From positions 191,525,741 to 191,589,740 of the forward strand of contig CM041465.1 of assembly GCA_023213395.1 (NCBI GenBank): a DNA stretch of 64,000 bases, in the 5' to 3' direction. A program made the position numbers and the translations under genes. Position 1 is the stretch's first letter. Every line of letters starts with the position of its first letter. The DNA is from Cycas panzhihuaensis. Taxonomy: Eukaryota; Cycadophyta. Below, piece after piece: positions 1-11,515 of the stretch. The notes below the pieces were generated by a model, which saw only the letters and a list, made by a program, of their open reading frames with translations, did not search any database and had not been told where the DNA came from.

Positions 1-1258
1 TGGAGTTGGAGTAGTTAGATGTAAAAATAACTTTTCTACATGGAGATTTAGATGAGGAGATCTATATGGATCAGCCAGAAGGGTTTGTATAGGATGGTGG
101 GAAAAGACTTATTTGCAGACTCAAGAAATCATTGTATGGCTTGAAGCAATCACCCAAGCAATGGTACAAGAAGTTTGATGCCTTCATGGAGATCTGAAAT
201 TTCAAAAGAAGTGAGTATGATCATTGTATTTACTTTAAATTCATGGACAATAGCTTACTCATCATCTTGGTATTGTGTGTTGATGACATATTGGTTGTAA
301 GCAAGAGCATGGAAGAAATTAATAAGTTAAAGGCTCAATTGGCTAAGACTTTTGATATGAAGGATCTAGGAGCTACAAAATAAATCTTAGGTATGGAGAT
401 ACATAGAGACACAAAAAATGGTAAGCTATGGTTATCACAGTAGAAATATGTAGAGAAGGTGCTAACCAGGTTTGGTATGGAAAATGTGAAACTAGTGAGT
501 ATCTCAGTGGCTTCCCATTTGAACCTTTCTTCGAGTATGAGTCTTAGTAATGAAGAAGAAAAGGTTTATATGTCTCGTATGCCTTATGCCAGTGCAGTAG
601 GAAGTTTGACGTATGCCATGGTATATACAAGACCTGACATTTCATATGCAGTCGATGTAGTTAGCAGGTTTATGGCAAATCCAAGAAAGGAACATTGGAC
701 AGCAATTAAATGGGTGCTTTGGTATTTGAGAGGCACACGTGACTATTGCATCACCTTTAGAGGTACAAGTAATCAGATTTATGGATATGTTGATTCAGAC
801 TTTACATGACATTTAGATAAGAGAATGTCTACTTCAAGATTTTGTATTCACTCTTGCAAATGATCTAGTTAGTTGGATGTTAAAATTATAGAGTACAATT
901 ATATTATCGACTATAAAAGCTGAAAATGTTGCTGCAACACATGCTTGTAAAGAAGCAATATGGTTACAGGGTCTATTGGTTGAGCTTGGAAGGAAATAAG
1001 AAAAGGTAAAGGTATTTTGTGATAGTCAAGGTGCCATTTACTTAGCCAAGAATCCAACTTATCATAGTAGGACAAAGCATATTGCTCTTAAGTACCATTT
1101 TGTTAGGCAAGTTGTAGAAGTAGGTGGAGTGGCACTTGAGAATATTAACATAAAATAGAATTGTATTGATATGTTGACAAAACCAGCACTATTAGAGAAG
1201 TTCAAATGGTATTTAACTTCTCTTGGCTTACAGAAAAGGTGATGAATAGTCTAGGAAA
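1..1258 (+). pseudogene. Ty1/copia pol 3' part (RT and RNase H), element 1
   Basis: This is a decayed reverse transcriptase to RNase H region entering from the left edge. Reading in three frames gives the copia RT blocks in order: DVKITFLHGDLDEEIYM near 20-70, the [19 protein letters not shown] block near 125-180, and the catalytic box as CVDDILVVSK (usually YVDD) near 275-305. The longest open stretch, 459-809, holds the connection domain with YASAVGSLTYAMVYTRPDISYA. RNase H follows near 915-1220 with the tail FCDSQGAIYLAKNPTYHSRTKHI. Stops at about 90, 380, 440, 807 and 1157 and a frame break near 860 make it non-functional. The gag, protease and integrase parts would lie outside the window. 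Copia rather than gypsy is clear from the motifs. Confidence 0.9.
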
Positions 1259-1279
1259 GGTGTCGGGTAAATTATTGTT

Positions 1280-1289
1280 AAGGTGGAGA
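1280..1289 (+). promoter_or_regulatory. Polypurine tract of element 1
   Basis: The purine run AAGGTGGAGA lies one base before TGTTAGATAATG, the expected position and composition of the plus-strand DNA primer at the edge of a copia 3' LTR. It follows the RNase H remnant by about 60 bases. Confidence 0.7.
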
Positions 1290-1290
1290 T

Positions 1291-1790
1291 TGTTAGATAA
1301 TGTGATAGTAATGGTTTAGAGGCTAAATTTTTGATAGTTTGGAAGTGTAGTTTCCTCCCCAAACCTTCCTCAAGGGGTTCTTAAGGAGGTGGGAGCCCCC
1401 CTTGGCCAGGGGGTGGGGGGGTGCCTGACCCAAAAACCTAGCACTGGAAAGTATATTAAATTGTAAAGAGAATTAGAGTCATTTACCCAAAATACCTTAG
1501 ATTCTACTATCGAGATTTGTGCCTTATATGACTCTCTCATGTAGCCTGATTTAGAATATTTTTCATTATGTTGATGGTGTTCGATGTATTTGTATATACT
1601 ATGAGGAATTGGGCGGCTGGTTGTTGTTGCTGTGAGCACTCTGCTATAGATTGTGTATATTTCTCCATTCTTAATAATAAAGATCGATACCTTTCCTGTG
1701 TGGATGATTCCCTAGCACACTGCTAGGGTTTTACCATGTTATATATGGTGTATATGTGATGCTTGGCTTTCATATTCATTTTATTGTATT
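1291..1790 (+). repeat. 3' LTR of element 1 (right end approximate)
   Basis: The LTR starts TGTTAGATAATG immediately after the polypurine tract. It contains an AATAAA signal near 1676-1681, as expected for an R region. I cannot place the right end because no second copy is in the window; it lies between about 1740 and 1880, where integrase sequence of the next element begins. The first 150 bases hold a striking C6/G-run palindrome at 1396-1421. Confidence 0.65.
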
Positions 1791-1895
1791 ATCTCTAGTT
1801 TAAGAACTTGCATGCTAAATTTTAGTTTTGATTCCTGTAACTAGTTGCAAAATTAGTTTAGATCTTGGTGGTAGTTTATGTTATTGGGACCTTGC

Positions 1896-4470
1896 CTTCT
1901 CAGTAATTCACTCTAATATCTATGGCCTATTCCAAGTACCTTCATACCCTAAAAGTAGATATTTTATCACCTTCATTGATGACCTCTAGAAAGTGCTAGG
2001 TATACATATTCAAAATAAGGAATCAAATATTTAACATCTTTTTTAGTTCAAAACTTTAGTTAAAAACCAAACTAACTCCAAAGTCAAATTTTTTAGGTCT
2101 GATAATACTAAGGAGTATCTAAGCAACAAGTTTACTTCCTACAACAAGAAGTAAGGGATATGATTCCAACATTTTGTAGCTTATACCCCTTAATAAAATG
2201 GTATTACTGAATGCAAGAACCATACCCTTTGTTAAAATGACTAGATGTATGCTACATACAAAAAGTCTTGACTTAAAGTTATGGGTAGAGGTAATTACTT
2301 GCTCCAACTACCTCTTAAACAACTTACTGAGTAAGTCTTTACAGAATGTTATGCCAGAACAGAAGTGGTCTAGCTATAAACCTTCTGTAAAACATCTTAG
2401 AGTCTTTGGAAGCATTGCTTGGAGGCATTTTCCCAAAGAAAAATGATAGAAACTCGACCCTAAAAGTTCTAGGTTTATCTTTGTTACTTACAATAAAGAA
2501 AGCAAATCTTACCAACTTCTTAACCCAATCATATATAAGATTTTGATCTTGTGTGATATTGTATTCGATGAAGAAGGATTTTCATGAAACACTTCTCATG
2601 TTAAACTTTATATTGAAAACCTATTAACTAATACTTACTTAGTTGACCCTTTAGATAAACAAGATGACCTTGAAACAATGGAGTCTTTATCCACTCAAAT
2701 CTAAAATTGGACCTTAACTAAACCTACTACGTTAAACCCATATATGTCTAGTTAGCCTACCTCTCCTAGGTAACCTACTAATAATAGTAAGCAACCTATT
2801 TGGGCTCAGAAAACTCTTTCTGATGCTGGTTCTGATGTTGGTAATCCCTCAGATACCAGAAGAATCCATTCTTAAAAGCTTTAAGCCAATTTTACCCTAA
2901 TTGCCAAAGTCATGGCTAGTGATGACCCTAAAACGTTTAAAAAAATAAGTAATAATCTAACATGGTAGCAAGTTATGCAAATTGAAATTGATACTCTTAA
3001 AAAGAACTTAATTTAGGATCTAGTTACTTTATCTCTGAGAAAAAACTTGGTAGACTATAAATGAGTTTATCAAACCAAGTACAACTCAAAAGGAGCAGTT
3101 GAAAAATATAAAGCTTGTTTAGTAGCCAAAGGTTTTTCACAAGTTGATGGTATTGACTATACCAAAACTTTTGCTTCTGTAACTAAGATGAATATAATTA
3201 AAACCATCATCACTGTAGTAGTCAAATTTAGCTGATAGATTCATTAAATGGATGTGAAAAGTGCCTTTCTAAATGGTGAAAGAAATTTATATGAAACAAC
3301 CTACTAGTTTTGTTAACAACTATATTCTTATCTATAAATTGAAGAAATCTTTATATGGCCTTAAACAAGCTCCTCGAGTTTAGCATACTAAAATTAATAA
3401 CTATCTTTTATAGAATAGATACACTAAGTATATTAATAATCATAATCTCTATTTTCAAAGACAAGATGATAATATTACAATCCTAATTCTTTATGGAGAT
3501 GATATAATCATAACTAGATCTTTAATCTCCAATATTGATCAATTAAAATCTATTTTAATGAATAAGTTTAAAATGAAAAACTTAGGTTTGTTACACTACT
3601 TTTTAGGTTTGTAAATTTGTTAATCTAAATAAAAAATCACTATTTCTCAACCTAAGTATATTATTAACCTAATAAAAGGGTTTAATATATATAATGTCAA
3701 GCCAACTCCTATACCTTTACAATCAGATGTAAAATTAATAACTGATTGTTTATCTCCACCTTGTAATCCTATTTTATATCATCAATTGATAGGTAGTCTA
3801 ATTTATTTAACCCATACTTACCTACATATCTCCTATATTATTGTTATGTGTTCCAAATACATGTAAAAGTCTCATTAATCTTATTTGAAAGTAGCAAAAC
3901 AAATTTTAAGATATCTTCAAGGTATGATTTATCATTTTCTAACATATAACTTCTGAAATAATAACCTAGAATTGATAAGATATACAAATTCTGATTGGGT
4001 AGGAGATTCTGATGATAGAAAATCTACTGCTGGTTACATCTTTTTCCTTGATTTCTCACCAATCACATGGTCTAACAAGAAGATGCAAGTATTAGCTTTA
4101 TCTACAACAAAAGCTAAATATCAAGCATTAACAGAAGTAAGTAACGAAGCACTTTGAATTAAATCTTTATTAAGTGAACTTGATTTATTTCCTAACTCCT
4201 CCATTAAAATTAATATTGATAATCAAGGTGTGATATCTATTACTACTAATCCTATTACACATTATATGACAAAACATATAGAATTACACCAACATTTTAT
4301 ATGTAATCTTGTAAATGATAATACTATTAATCTTTTTTATTATCCTACAAATTTGTAGATTGTAGATATTCTTACAAAGCTATTAACGGAAGCAAAGTTT
4401 ATCAAATTCAGAGAATTATTGAACATTGAAGAAGTCTTCATCAAAGGGGGATCATCGTGTTGAAGTCTTC
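1896..4470 (+). pseudogene. Ty1/copia pol (integrase, RT, RNase H), element 2
   Basis: A broken copia polyprotein. The integrase starts near 1910 with NIYGLFQVPSYPKSRYFITF and continues with RSDNTKEYL near 2095. The region after the core is seen at 2400-2600 (FGSIAWRHF, NKESKSYQLL). RT begins near 2960 and includes CLVAKGFSQVDGIDYTKTF at about 3118, MDVKSAFLNG at about 3248, SLYGLKQAPR at about 3350 and a catalytic box mutated to LYGDDIIITR at about 3490. RNase H at about 3960-4400 holds YTNSDWVGDSDDRKSTAGYI and ALSTTKAKYQALTEVSNEAL. Many stops and frame changes. Gag, protease and the 5' LTR are missing; the left end abuts the LTR region of element 1. Confidence 0.9.
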
Positions 4471-4523
4471 TTCTTCTTTTTCCTTCTATCTTCTATATCA
4501 TCTATTATACAAAAGATAACATT

Positions 4524-4532
4524 AAAGGGGGA
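4524..4532 (+). promoter_or_regulatory. Polypurine tract of element 2
   Basis: The run AAAGGGGGA directly precedes TGTTAGAATAAT, the start of the 3' LTR, and follows the RNase H remnant. It is a canonical copia plus-strand primer site. Confidence 0.8.
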
Positions 4533-5050
4533 TGTTAGAATAATATTATCTTTTCATGTATTAATATTATCTTTTAATAAGGTTCCTTTTATAAAGGTAC
4601 TTTATATATTAATTAATTATATAGTTCATTGAAATGGACAACCACCCATTTTAACAAACCTTTATCTTCCTTAATAATCTCTCTTCCTAGATTTTAGGAG
4701 GTTGACCAAGTTGGTCAAGGTTGTTGATGTTAGTCAAATTGATAAGGTATAGGCTATACATAGGATAGGCTGGCATCAATAAAGAGAGAAGATGAGATCC
4801 TCACCAATATCATCATTGTAACGTATATTAAAATTTAATATATATTATTATATTTTAGGAGGTAGTTTTTTAATCCCCACTAGGGGGGTTTTTCCATCTA
4901 TCAAATATGGTGTACCTGTGTTAATTTATTTAGAGATTTATAATATAATGTACTGTTATTAATTATTTCAAGATTTCTATATTTATATTTTTATTATTGT
5001 AAATGATTATTAATACTTGTGAATATTAATTTAACTCTCTCTCTCTAACA
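4533..5050 (+). repeat. 3' LTR of element 2, 518 bp
   Basis: It is bounded by the perfect inverted hexamers TGTTAG at the start and CTAACA at the end. It lies directly after a polypurine tract and is followed abruptly by RT sequence of a different copia element, so the right boundary is well defined. Element 2 therefore appears to have inserted into the RT region of the element that resumes at 5051. Confidence 0.8.
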
Positions 5051-6150
5051 ATTTGACAAAATCTTTGTATGGTCTAAAACAAGTGTCACAAGCATGGTTT
5101 ATAGAGATTGATACGACCTTGAAGGAGGAAGTATTTGTTACAACAAATCTCGAGCTAAATCTTTATGTAAAAAAGGCTATTATATCAACTATAGTTATTA
5201 TTTTATACATTGATGATTTAATCATTATAAGAAATCATCATAAGGAGATTTTGGTGGTGCTATGGAAGAATTTTAATATGATAAAAATATGACCACTCCA
5301 CTACTTTTTGGGCATCCAAATAAGGTAGTTGAAAGATAAAATTTTTATGTCATAAAGGAACTATGGAGAATCCTTATTTGAAAAGTTTAGGATGATAGAT
5401 TACAAGATCGTGAAACCACCATATGTCAAATGCATAAAACTTATGTAGGGTATAAAAAATCCTATAGTTAATAGGATGTTATATAGAAGTTTAGTAGGGA
5501 GCCTTATTTATTTGACTTATATTAGGCCTAATATTGCCTTTGCTATTGGGTTGGTCTCTCAGTTTATGTAGAATCCTCAAGAGCTATTTTTGGTTGTAAC
5601 CAAAAGGATTTTAAGATATTTAATGGGTTTTTTGAATCTTAGTTTGGAGTATATGAGAAATGGTAATATTAGATTACAAGGTTATACTAATGCTGATTAA
5701 GGTTATGACTTCAATGATAGAAAATATATTACAAAATACATGTTTGGTATTAGTGGTGGACCAATGTTATGGCAATAAAAAATAAATAAATTATTGTGTT
5801 ATCTTCTACTAAGGCAAAGTACTAGGGACTCTTAGTGGGTGTTCATAAAGTGGTTTGGTTAAAAAGAATGTTAGATGTTCCTGATATTTAAAGCAGCATA
5901 ATGACTATCTTTGTGGATAATTAAAGTATTATTCAACTATTAAAAAATCTCAAATTTTATGCTCGAACCAAATATATGGAGATACAATACAACTATATTT
6001 AGGAGATGGTCAAAGCAGGGAAGTTGAATGTGGAATACTATCTAAGTGATAAACAATTAGCAAGTATATTCATAAAGCCACTTATTGAAGATCATTTTAG
6101 AAGAATTTGCATTATATTAGGCTTATGTGAGGTTGTTCCTTAAGAGGGGA
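5051..6150 (+). pseudogene. Ty1/copia RT 3' part and RNase H, family E, first copy
   Basis: Translation resumes in the middle of RT with [15 protein letters not shown] at 5056, then the catalytic box as LYIDDLIII near 5205-5230 (YVDD changed to YIDD). LVGSLIYLTYIRPNIAF follows near 5490-5540. RNase H follows with LQGYTNAD near 5680, and the C-terminal tail near 5960-6130. Several stops (5292, 5326, 5700, 5780) and frame changes. The RT N-terminus should lie left of element 2, outside this window. From about 5595 onward the sequence is repeated at 12109-12672 with roughly 90% or better identity by eye. Confidence 0.9.
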
Positions 6151-6151
6151 T

Positions 6152-6463
6152 TATTGGGATAATGCTCATTATTGAGATGCATATAGTCATCCTTGGCCCC
6201 CCAAAACGTACCTTGAGCCACCAAATGCCATAATACAACCTTCGTAACTGACTAAGATAAGTATATTATATTATTTTATTTATCTTTTTATTATTTGGAC
6301 TAACACTAGATTGAGGTAGTCCACCACCTCCCCAAAGCTATAAATTAAAGGGGAGTATCTCCCTGGTGTTTTTTAACATCGCCAAAAGTTCTATAGAAAT
6401 ATTTTACTCTCTAAATTGGCTACGCAACTTTGTATTTGCCCTGCTCTACTCCTCGGTCTAACA
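6152..6463 (+). repeat. Family E LTR, copy 1 (312 bp)
   Basis: It begins TATTGGGATAATG (TGTTGGGATAATG in the copy at 33366) after the purine run AAGAGGGGA, and ends TCTAACA. Two related copies are at 12681 and 33366. It is unusual in having an RNase H end on its left, like a 3' LTR, and a primer-binding site on its right, like a 5' LTR. One LTR is therefore shared by two tandem elements, the usual product of unequal LTR recombination. Confidence 0.85.
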
Positions 6464-6465
6464 TA

Positions 6466-6477
6466 TGGTATCGGAGC
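6466..6477 (+). promoter_or_regulatory. Primer-binding site, initiator Met-tRNA type
   Basis: TGGTATCGGAGC lies two bases after the LTR end. It differs at one base from the plant consensus TGGTATCAGAGC. Confidence 0.8.
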
Positions 6478-7779
6478 GTATTGGGTTCATTGCATTATTA
6501 ATATTTTGTTAATGTGATATAGTTCTTGCATTAAAACTTCAGTGTACTCTCATATATCATTGATTTAATTATATATACACTATATATTGAACTTATTTTT
6601 GGTTTTTTGAGTTGCTCCTCACTGTATCTAGCCCTTCGACATCCCTATGTCATTCTGTACAGCCTCCTAGCATTGTTGCATCCCGTTTTACATCTTCATT
6701 CCATTCATTTATTTATTTTCTTTTATATTAAAGTTGATTATAAAGTTTACCTTTGAAATATTTGATATATTAACATGAGTGACTTGCATGTATGTATACA
6801 TAGTCTGTGTGATTCGTTTGGACCATTAACTCACAAATTTTGCAGTGAATTCAATTGTATGCAGGCTATTAGTGATCTAGAGGAAAATAGAATGCTATTT
6901 TAGAGATTTCATCAATTTTTATTAATATTTTAATTTAATTTTTGGGTTAATAGGGTAACCTTAGCTTTAATGGAGTCCAGATTTTAAATAGATGAGAAAA
7001 ACCCCTATAAGTGACTACTCGTTTTGATCATAGCTAAGTTATCTTCTCAATGAAAGAAACCATTTGAGATTTTGTGTCTTCTTCATGGAGAAATCATCCT
7101 CAGAATAAGCATCACCTCTTGGGTCTGTGAAAACCCTGTAGCCGTCTCATATTTTTCTCTTTCATCTAAATATTTTTTTTCAAAATAAATACATATATTT
7201 ATATTATATTAAGTCACCCCTGTAATTGTTTTTTGATTGTTTTGATTGATTTTATCTGTCTATCCCATATTTCTCTGCTTGCTTATGCTCATCACACATC
7301 TTGTTTCTATCTTTATTCATTTTTCTAATCTACAAAATATATTTTTTAAAATATTTTTATTAAGGATCTATAGTCGTGATCATTTAGATGTCATTTAGAT
7401 TGATCTATAATCAATACTATAGTGATTTAATCACCAGATCTGTGCTTGTTTATTGCCATTTAACATCTGTACCTTTTTATTTATTTTTCATTTTTTATAT
7501 ATAGAAAAAATATATTTTAAAGTAATTTGGTTATGTTGATCGATCGCAGCCCCCCTGTGATTGATTTTCGATCTGATAGATTGATTTTATTCATTCGTAT
7601 TTGCATTCATCCTATTGCTATTGGTTACTTTCTCTTATTTTTTAATATTTATTTTGTAGTTTATATGTATATATATAGTTTAACTTTCTTCATCGATTTG
7701 ATAGCATTCCAGTTCGATCTATTTAATCAATTATCATTGATTTATTTGTGCCCTATTATATTGCATTAATGGGTGATTG
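6478..7779 (+). other. Non-coding leader of family E copia, copy 1, left part
   Basis: AT-rich sequence downstream of the primer-binding site with no credible reading frame. It is co-linear with 12999-14170, so it is an ancient repeat rather than unique DNA. At 7666-7679 it holds only a short TATATGTATATATATA run, at the exact place where the paralogous copy carries a 5.2-kb TA tract. It is cut at 7779 by the gag-only element and resumes at 11763. Confidence 0.75.
7775..7779. repeat. Target-site duplication GATTG, left
   Basis: GATTG directly before the left LTR, repeated at 11763-11767 after the right LTR. The flanks join into sequence co-linear with the family E leader copy at about 19404-19790, confirming an insertion there. 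Confidence 0.92.
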
Positions 7780-8026
7780 TGTTACGAACCCAGTTCGTAA
7801 CTTGAAGACAAACTGAATTGAGCAATAGAGCACGCCAGAATGCTGGAGCAAGTTATAGTCAATTAACCAAGTTTGATTGATAATATAAAAGATATGATGT
7901 CCAAATTACAATTGGTGCCCAATTTTATATGCACATTAGGCCCTTTCATGGAGGGTTGTGCCTGTTCAATAGCACCTAATATTTAATCAATTAATTAAAG
8001 CTTTTTGCTTAAGGAGGTTCATAACA
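7780..8026 (-). repeat. 3' LTR of gag-only element (247 bp)
   Basis: On the plus strand it starts TGTTACGAACCC and ends GGTTCATAACA. It differs from the copy at 11516-11762 at four substitutions and no indels by my alignment. Confidence 0.93.
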
Positions 8027-8041
8027 AGTCCTCCCTCCTGA
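8027..8041 (-). promoter_or_regulatory. Polypurine tract of gag-only element
   Basis: On the minus strand this reads AGGAGGGAGGACT immediately before the TGTTATGAACC start of the 3' LTR. It follows the last codons of the gag/protease open region. Confidence 0.75.
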
Positions 8042-8640
8042 GATGTTTCGCCCACGAAACATAGTCGAACGATTGCAGTCCTTTAAACGTACGCTATCCT
8101 TCATTGTAGCAGAATCCATTAGGTGATTAGACGGATATTGCAGGTATTTATTGGAAAATTCTTCTGATTGAAAACCTTGACTGTGTTTTTGAAATGCTGG
8201 TGGTTGTTTCTTGACTTCTTCACTTTGATCCTTGTGTGGTAGGGCTTTAATTTTATTCAATCGTTTTCCGAATAACGAGATAATTCTTCCGTTTTTCTTA
8301 AATCGTATAAATTGTTCATTAATATTCATTTCAAAGGTTCCAGTGTCTTGAGCCATTGACTGCCCAGTACCATATCTACATCTCCAACATCGACGACATA
8401 GAAATCTTCTATAATACTGACTTTATTTAGCGTGAGGTTAAGGTTCTTCATTACACCTTGTCTAGAGATTACCTGTCTTCCTCCAACAAAGGACTGAAAC
8501 GAGGAGTCCTTAATGGAAATAACCTTAATTGTTGTGCACGCTTTGATCAATAAAATTATGTGTGCTCCTGAATCTATCAAGATTGTTCTGACTTGATTTT
8601 TGATAGATCCTTGTAGCTTTAGGGTATTTGATTGATTAAA
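8028..8640 (-). pseudogene. Gypsy aspartic protease and C-terminal tail of gag-only element
   Basis: On the minus strand, 8625-8326 encodes a retropepsin-like domain. The catalytic motif is LIDSGAH (D-S-G), followed by a strand-rich region, then VDMVLGSQWLKTL, the conserved end of plant gypsy proteases. A second open stretch, 8356-8009, continues with FEMNINEQFIRFKKNGR and then Lys/Gln-rich sequence. It ends FRGRNISGGRTCYEPP against the polypurine tract, resembling the C-terminal tail of a full polyprotein. The two stretches overlap in different frames, so one frameshift separates them. The jump from the protease to the polyprotein tail removes RT, RNase H and integrase. Confidence 0.8.
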
Positions 8641-8689
8641 AGCTCATAAATGATAGTGACATTTGCGATGGTCGACCTCGGAATTATCA

Positions 8690-9880
8690 GTAGCTCTCTT
8701 GGACGTTCTACGTTATAATAATTTTCTTGATTATTTTCGATCCTTGTTCTTCTTCATCAATATTGTCATCCGCGTAAGTCGATTGTATATAACTGGTTCT
8801 TTTGACATCGATGCCTAGGTTCCCACTTCTCCTCACATCTGAAGCATAGGTTTTTTCTTCTTAACTCGTCTTGCTCTGTTTTTATTTTTTGAATGATTGG
8901 TTTAGTGGATCGATTTGGAACGACTGATACGTGTCTATGTTACACACTTGGTAGAAGATCATGTCGACTAGGGGGAGGAATATAGAGATCTGTGCCCGTT
9001 TTACGTAAGGTATTATGCTTATCTTCATGTATTTTGGCTAATTGTATTGCCTTATTAAGGTCCTTTGGTTCTTGAATTTTAACGTCAGCTTGGCTCTCTG
9101 TTATCAGACCATCTATATATAACTGGATAAGTCAATTAGTCAGAATATCTTCTAACACATAGCTTAACCTTGTGAATGCTGCACTGTATTCTTCCACGTA
9201 ACCGGTTGCTTTAATTTTCGTAACTTACAGTAATAATCGCGATTAGATACGGTTTTAAATCGCTCAATGAATAAACACACGAATTCTTTCCAGGTTGGTA
9301 GTTGATCTCGAAAAGAGGTTCGTTCGAGAAACTGCCACCATTCGCATGCTATCCCATCCATATGCAAGATGGCTAACGAAACTTGCGCAGCTGACTCAAT
9401 CTCCATTAAGCGAAAATAGTTTTCCATTTGTTGGATCCATACTCTTGGCTCATGCGACTTTTGCTCCATATTAAAACGTTGTATAGTTATTTTTTCTAAT
9501 TTTTTCTTTTTCTGTATTTGGATATTTTGTAAACAATTGAAATATGCTTAAAAACCCACTATCTTTTGTTCTTCAGGGGTTAAATTCCGGTATTCGTTGA
9601 GATATTTTCTAATAGCCTCATTTTCTAAATTAATTGAAGATATCTGAGGACTCAACCGATTTCTGGTAGTTTGGTGTCTGATGTGTGATTGGCGACTCAT
9701 TACCTCATCTTCTGAATCTGGCACAATCACATCTTCCTTTCTACTTGTCGCTATAATTGTTAATTTATCCAAAATCTGGTGTAATGTATGATTTAATAGA
9801 GCATTTGATGTCTGGACTGCTTCGTGGACTACTTGAGTGATCGGTTCAATGATATCTTTTTGAACAGTATCATCTGCCAT
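8690..9880 (-). pseudogene. Gypsy gag with zinc knuckle, gag-only element
   Basis: The minus-strand start at 9880 (MADDTVQKDIIEPITQVV) opens a 110-codon N-terminal region rich in helix-forming residues, stopping at 9548. The capsid domain follows at 9469-9164 with EPRVWIQQMENYFRLMEI and GIACEWWQFLERT, typical of the Ty3-type Retrotrans_gag fold. After a frame break it continues as LYIDGLITESQADVKIQEPK to about 9050. A zinc knuckle CFRCEEKWEPRHRC lies near 8860-8815, the C-X2-C-X7-H-X-C form common in plant gypsy gag. A few stops and frameshifts mean this copy is no longer intact, though the decay is mild compared with the other elements. Confidence 0.88.
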
Positions 9881-11500
9881 ATCTTTAGTATTTATTATTT
9901 TAACAATCGTATAAATACGATTCCACCGCTTTAATGATCGTGTTTAGAGTGCCACTGCAAGTGTATGCTTCTCCTGTTAACCTTCTTGTTTTATTGATGT
10001 AAAAACTTGACTAACACTTCAATATCTCAATATAATATTTCGTTTTTGCTTGACACCTTTTGAGGTATCTCAAGTTGGTCGCACTCGTATATAGAAGATA
10101 AAATTAGTCAATTATTTAATATCCAAAGGAGATTAAATTGATTGAATGGAGTGATGTGACTTAGAAAATTAGACTTAAATATTCAACACATGAGATTGAA
10201 GTATTGTCTAAATATTGTGACAACCTAAGAGTATAAACAACAACCTTGAGACTGTTCAAGTGTCTTATGAAATAAATTGCTTGTTGTGTGAGACTATTCG
10301 ATGTTATGTTCCGTCCTTAGTGTAGTAACTAGAAGAACAATTTAACTATTAAAGAATATATATAATAACTTAAAATATGTTATGAAATATAGATATTAAA
10401 TAAAGTTTAAACTTATTAAAGGTGATGGTAAAAAGATTTAAAAATTTAGTTATGTGACAATAAAATTTTATTTAAATGAAGTCAATAAACAATTGAATTG
10501 ATACTTTTATATAAATAATATATTATAAAATATTATTTATAATGATTGAATTGATACTTTTATACACTATATAAATGATAGAATATAAGATATATATATA
10601 TAAAAGTATAAGAAATGGATGAAGTAGACGGAGGGTAATTATAAGAAATGATAAAGTGACTATTAAAAACTTAATGTTTAATGGGAATGACGCACGATGT
10701 AAATTATTTTTGAATGACGTACGGAATGGAACGGACAGAAGACGTAAGGAATGGAACGGACAGAAGACGCAGAGGATAGAATGGAAGTCGCAAGGAACCG
10801 GACGGACAGAAGACGCAGAGGAAGGACGCAGAAGTCAACGCAGATGTAAGAGAATGAGAGCAACACACGGAAGGCACATACCCGGACGCAGAGACCACAG
10901 ACGATGGACAGAGGGCAACCCGAATAGATGGAACAGAATAGAATAAATGGACGGACGGAGCAGAAATTAATGGACGGCACACTAAACAATCGTAGAATGA
11001 ATCGAGAGAAAAAAAAAATGGCAACGTAAAAATATATAGATCACTTGGTATATATGAATTATACCTGATGTACTGTGTTGGCGGCGTGAGTTAGTAATCA
11101 AACTTTTGGTAATTATTGGCGTATGATGTATGAGTGGAGCAGGGTGAACGTACAGATGGAAGTCGCAGATTGATTAATTCCCAGCGGCTGCGTTAATGCG
11201 GCTATATAGAATAACCACGATAGCAGAACGGCCGTCACTTGAAGATAACAGTCACATGGCTGGGTAGAACGTCACGCGGAGGTAATAATTAGCCAAATCG
11301 GAAGACGATGTAGAATCTCCGTAATCGCCCATCGGAATTATAACGGGACAAAAGATGAACAGCCGTGTGATGACCAAGGACAGCTTAGTGTAGCTTGACT
11401 TGCTTCAGGTGTCTTATTCACCCGGGATGTCACTTAATCAAATATATTCAAGCCAGGATGAATGGTGGATTATAGAGGTGATGATCAAGACTAGACAAGT
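9881..11500 (-). other. Leader of gag-only element, with a purine-rich repeat block
   Basis: About 1.6 kb between primer-binding site and gag start, with no credible frame. 10640-11000 stands out: imperfect repeats of GGAACGGACAGAAGACG-like units, purine-rich on the plus strand and higher in GC than its AT-rich surroundings. It may be a packaging or dimerisation leader, but that is inference. 9960-10640 is AT-rich with short TA runs. Confidence 0.7.
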
Positions 11501-11513
11501 TGCTCTGATACCA
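11501..11513 (-). promoter_or_regulatory. Primer-binding site of gag-only element
   Basis: The plus strand TGCTCTGATACCA is the reverse complement of TGGTATCAGAGCA, two bases inside the LTR at 11516. It sets the element's orientation as minus. Confidence 0.93.
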
Positions 11514-11515
11514 CT

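Noticed and set aside
1370-1639. Minus-strand 89-codon open stretch inside the element 1 LTR
   Set aside because: It lies within an LTR on the strand opposite to the element and has no domain.
7527-7769. Plus-strand 80-codon open stretch in the family E leader
   Set aside because: Not preserved in the paralogous copy at 14040-14180, where the frame is broken; T-rich hydrophobic product.
10656-11024. Overlapping open stretches on both strands in the purine-rich block
   Set aside because: Low-complexity repeat translation (Arg/Gly/Glu or Cys/Ser/Val-rich) in a retroelement leader; open on both strands because the repeat is poor in T.
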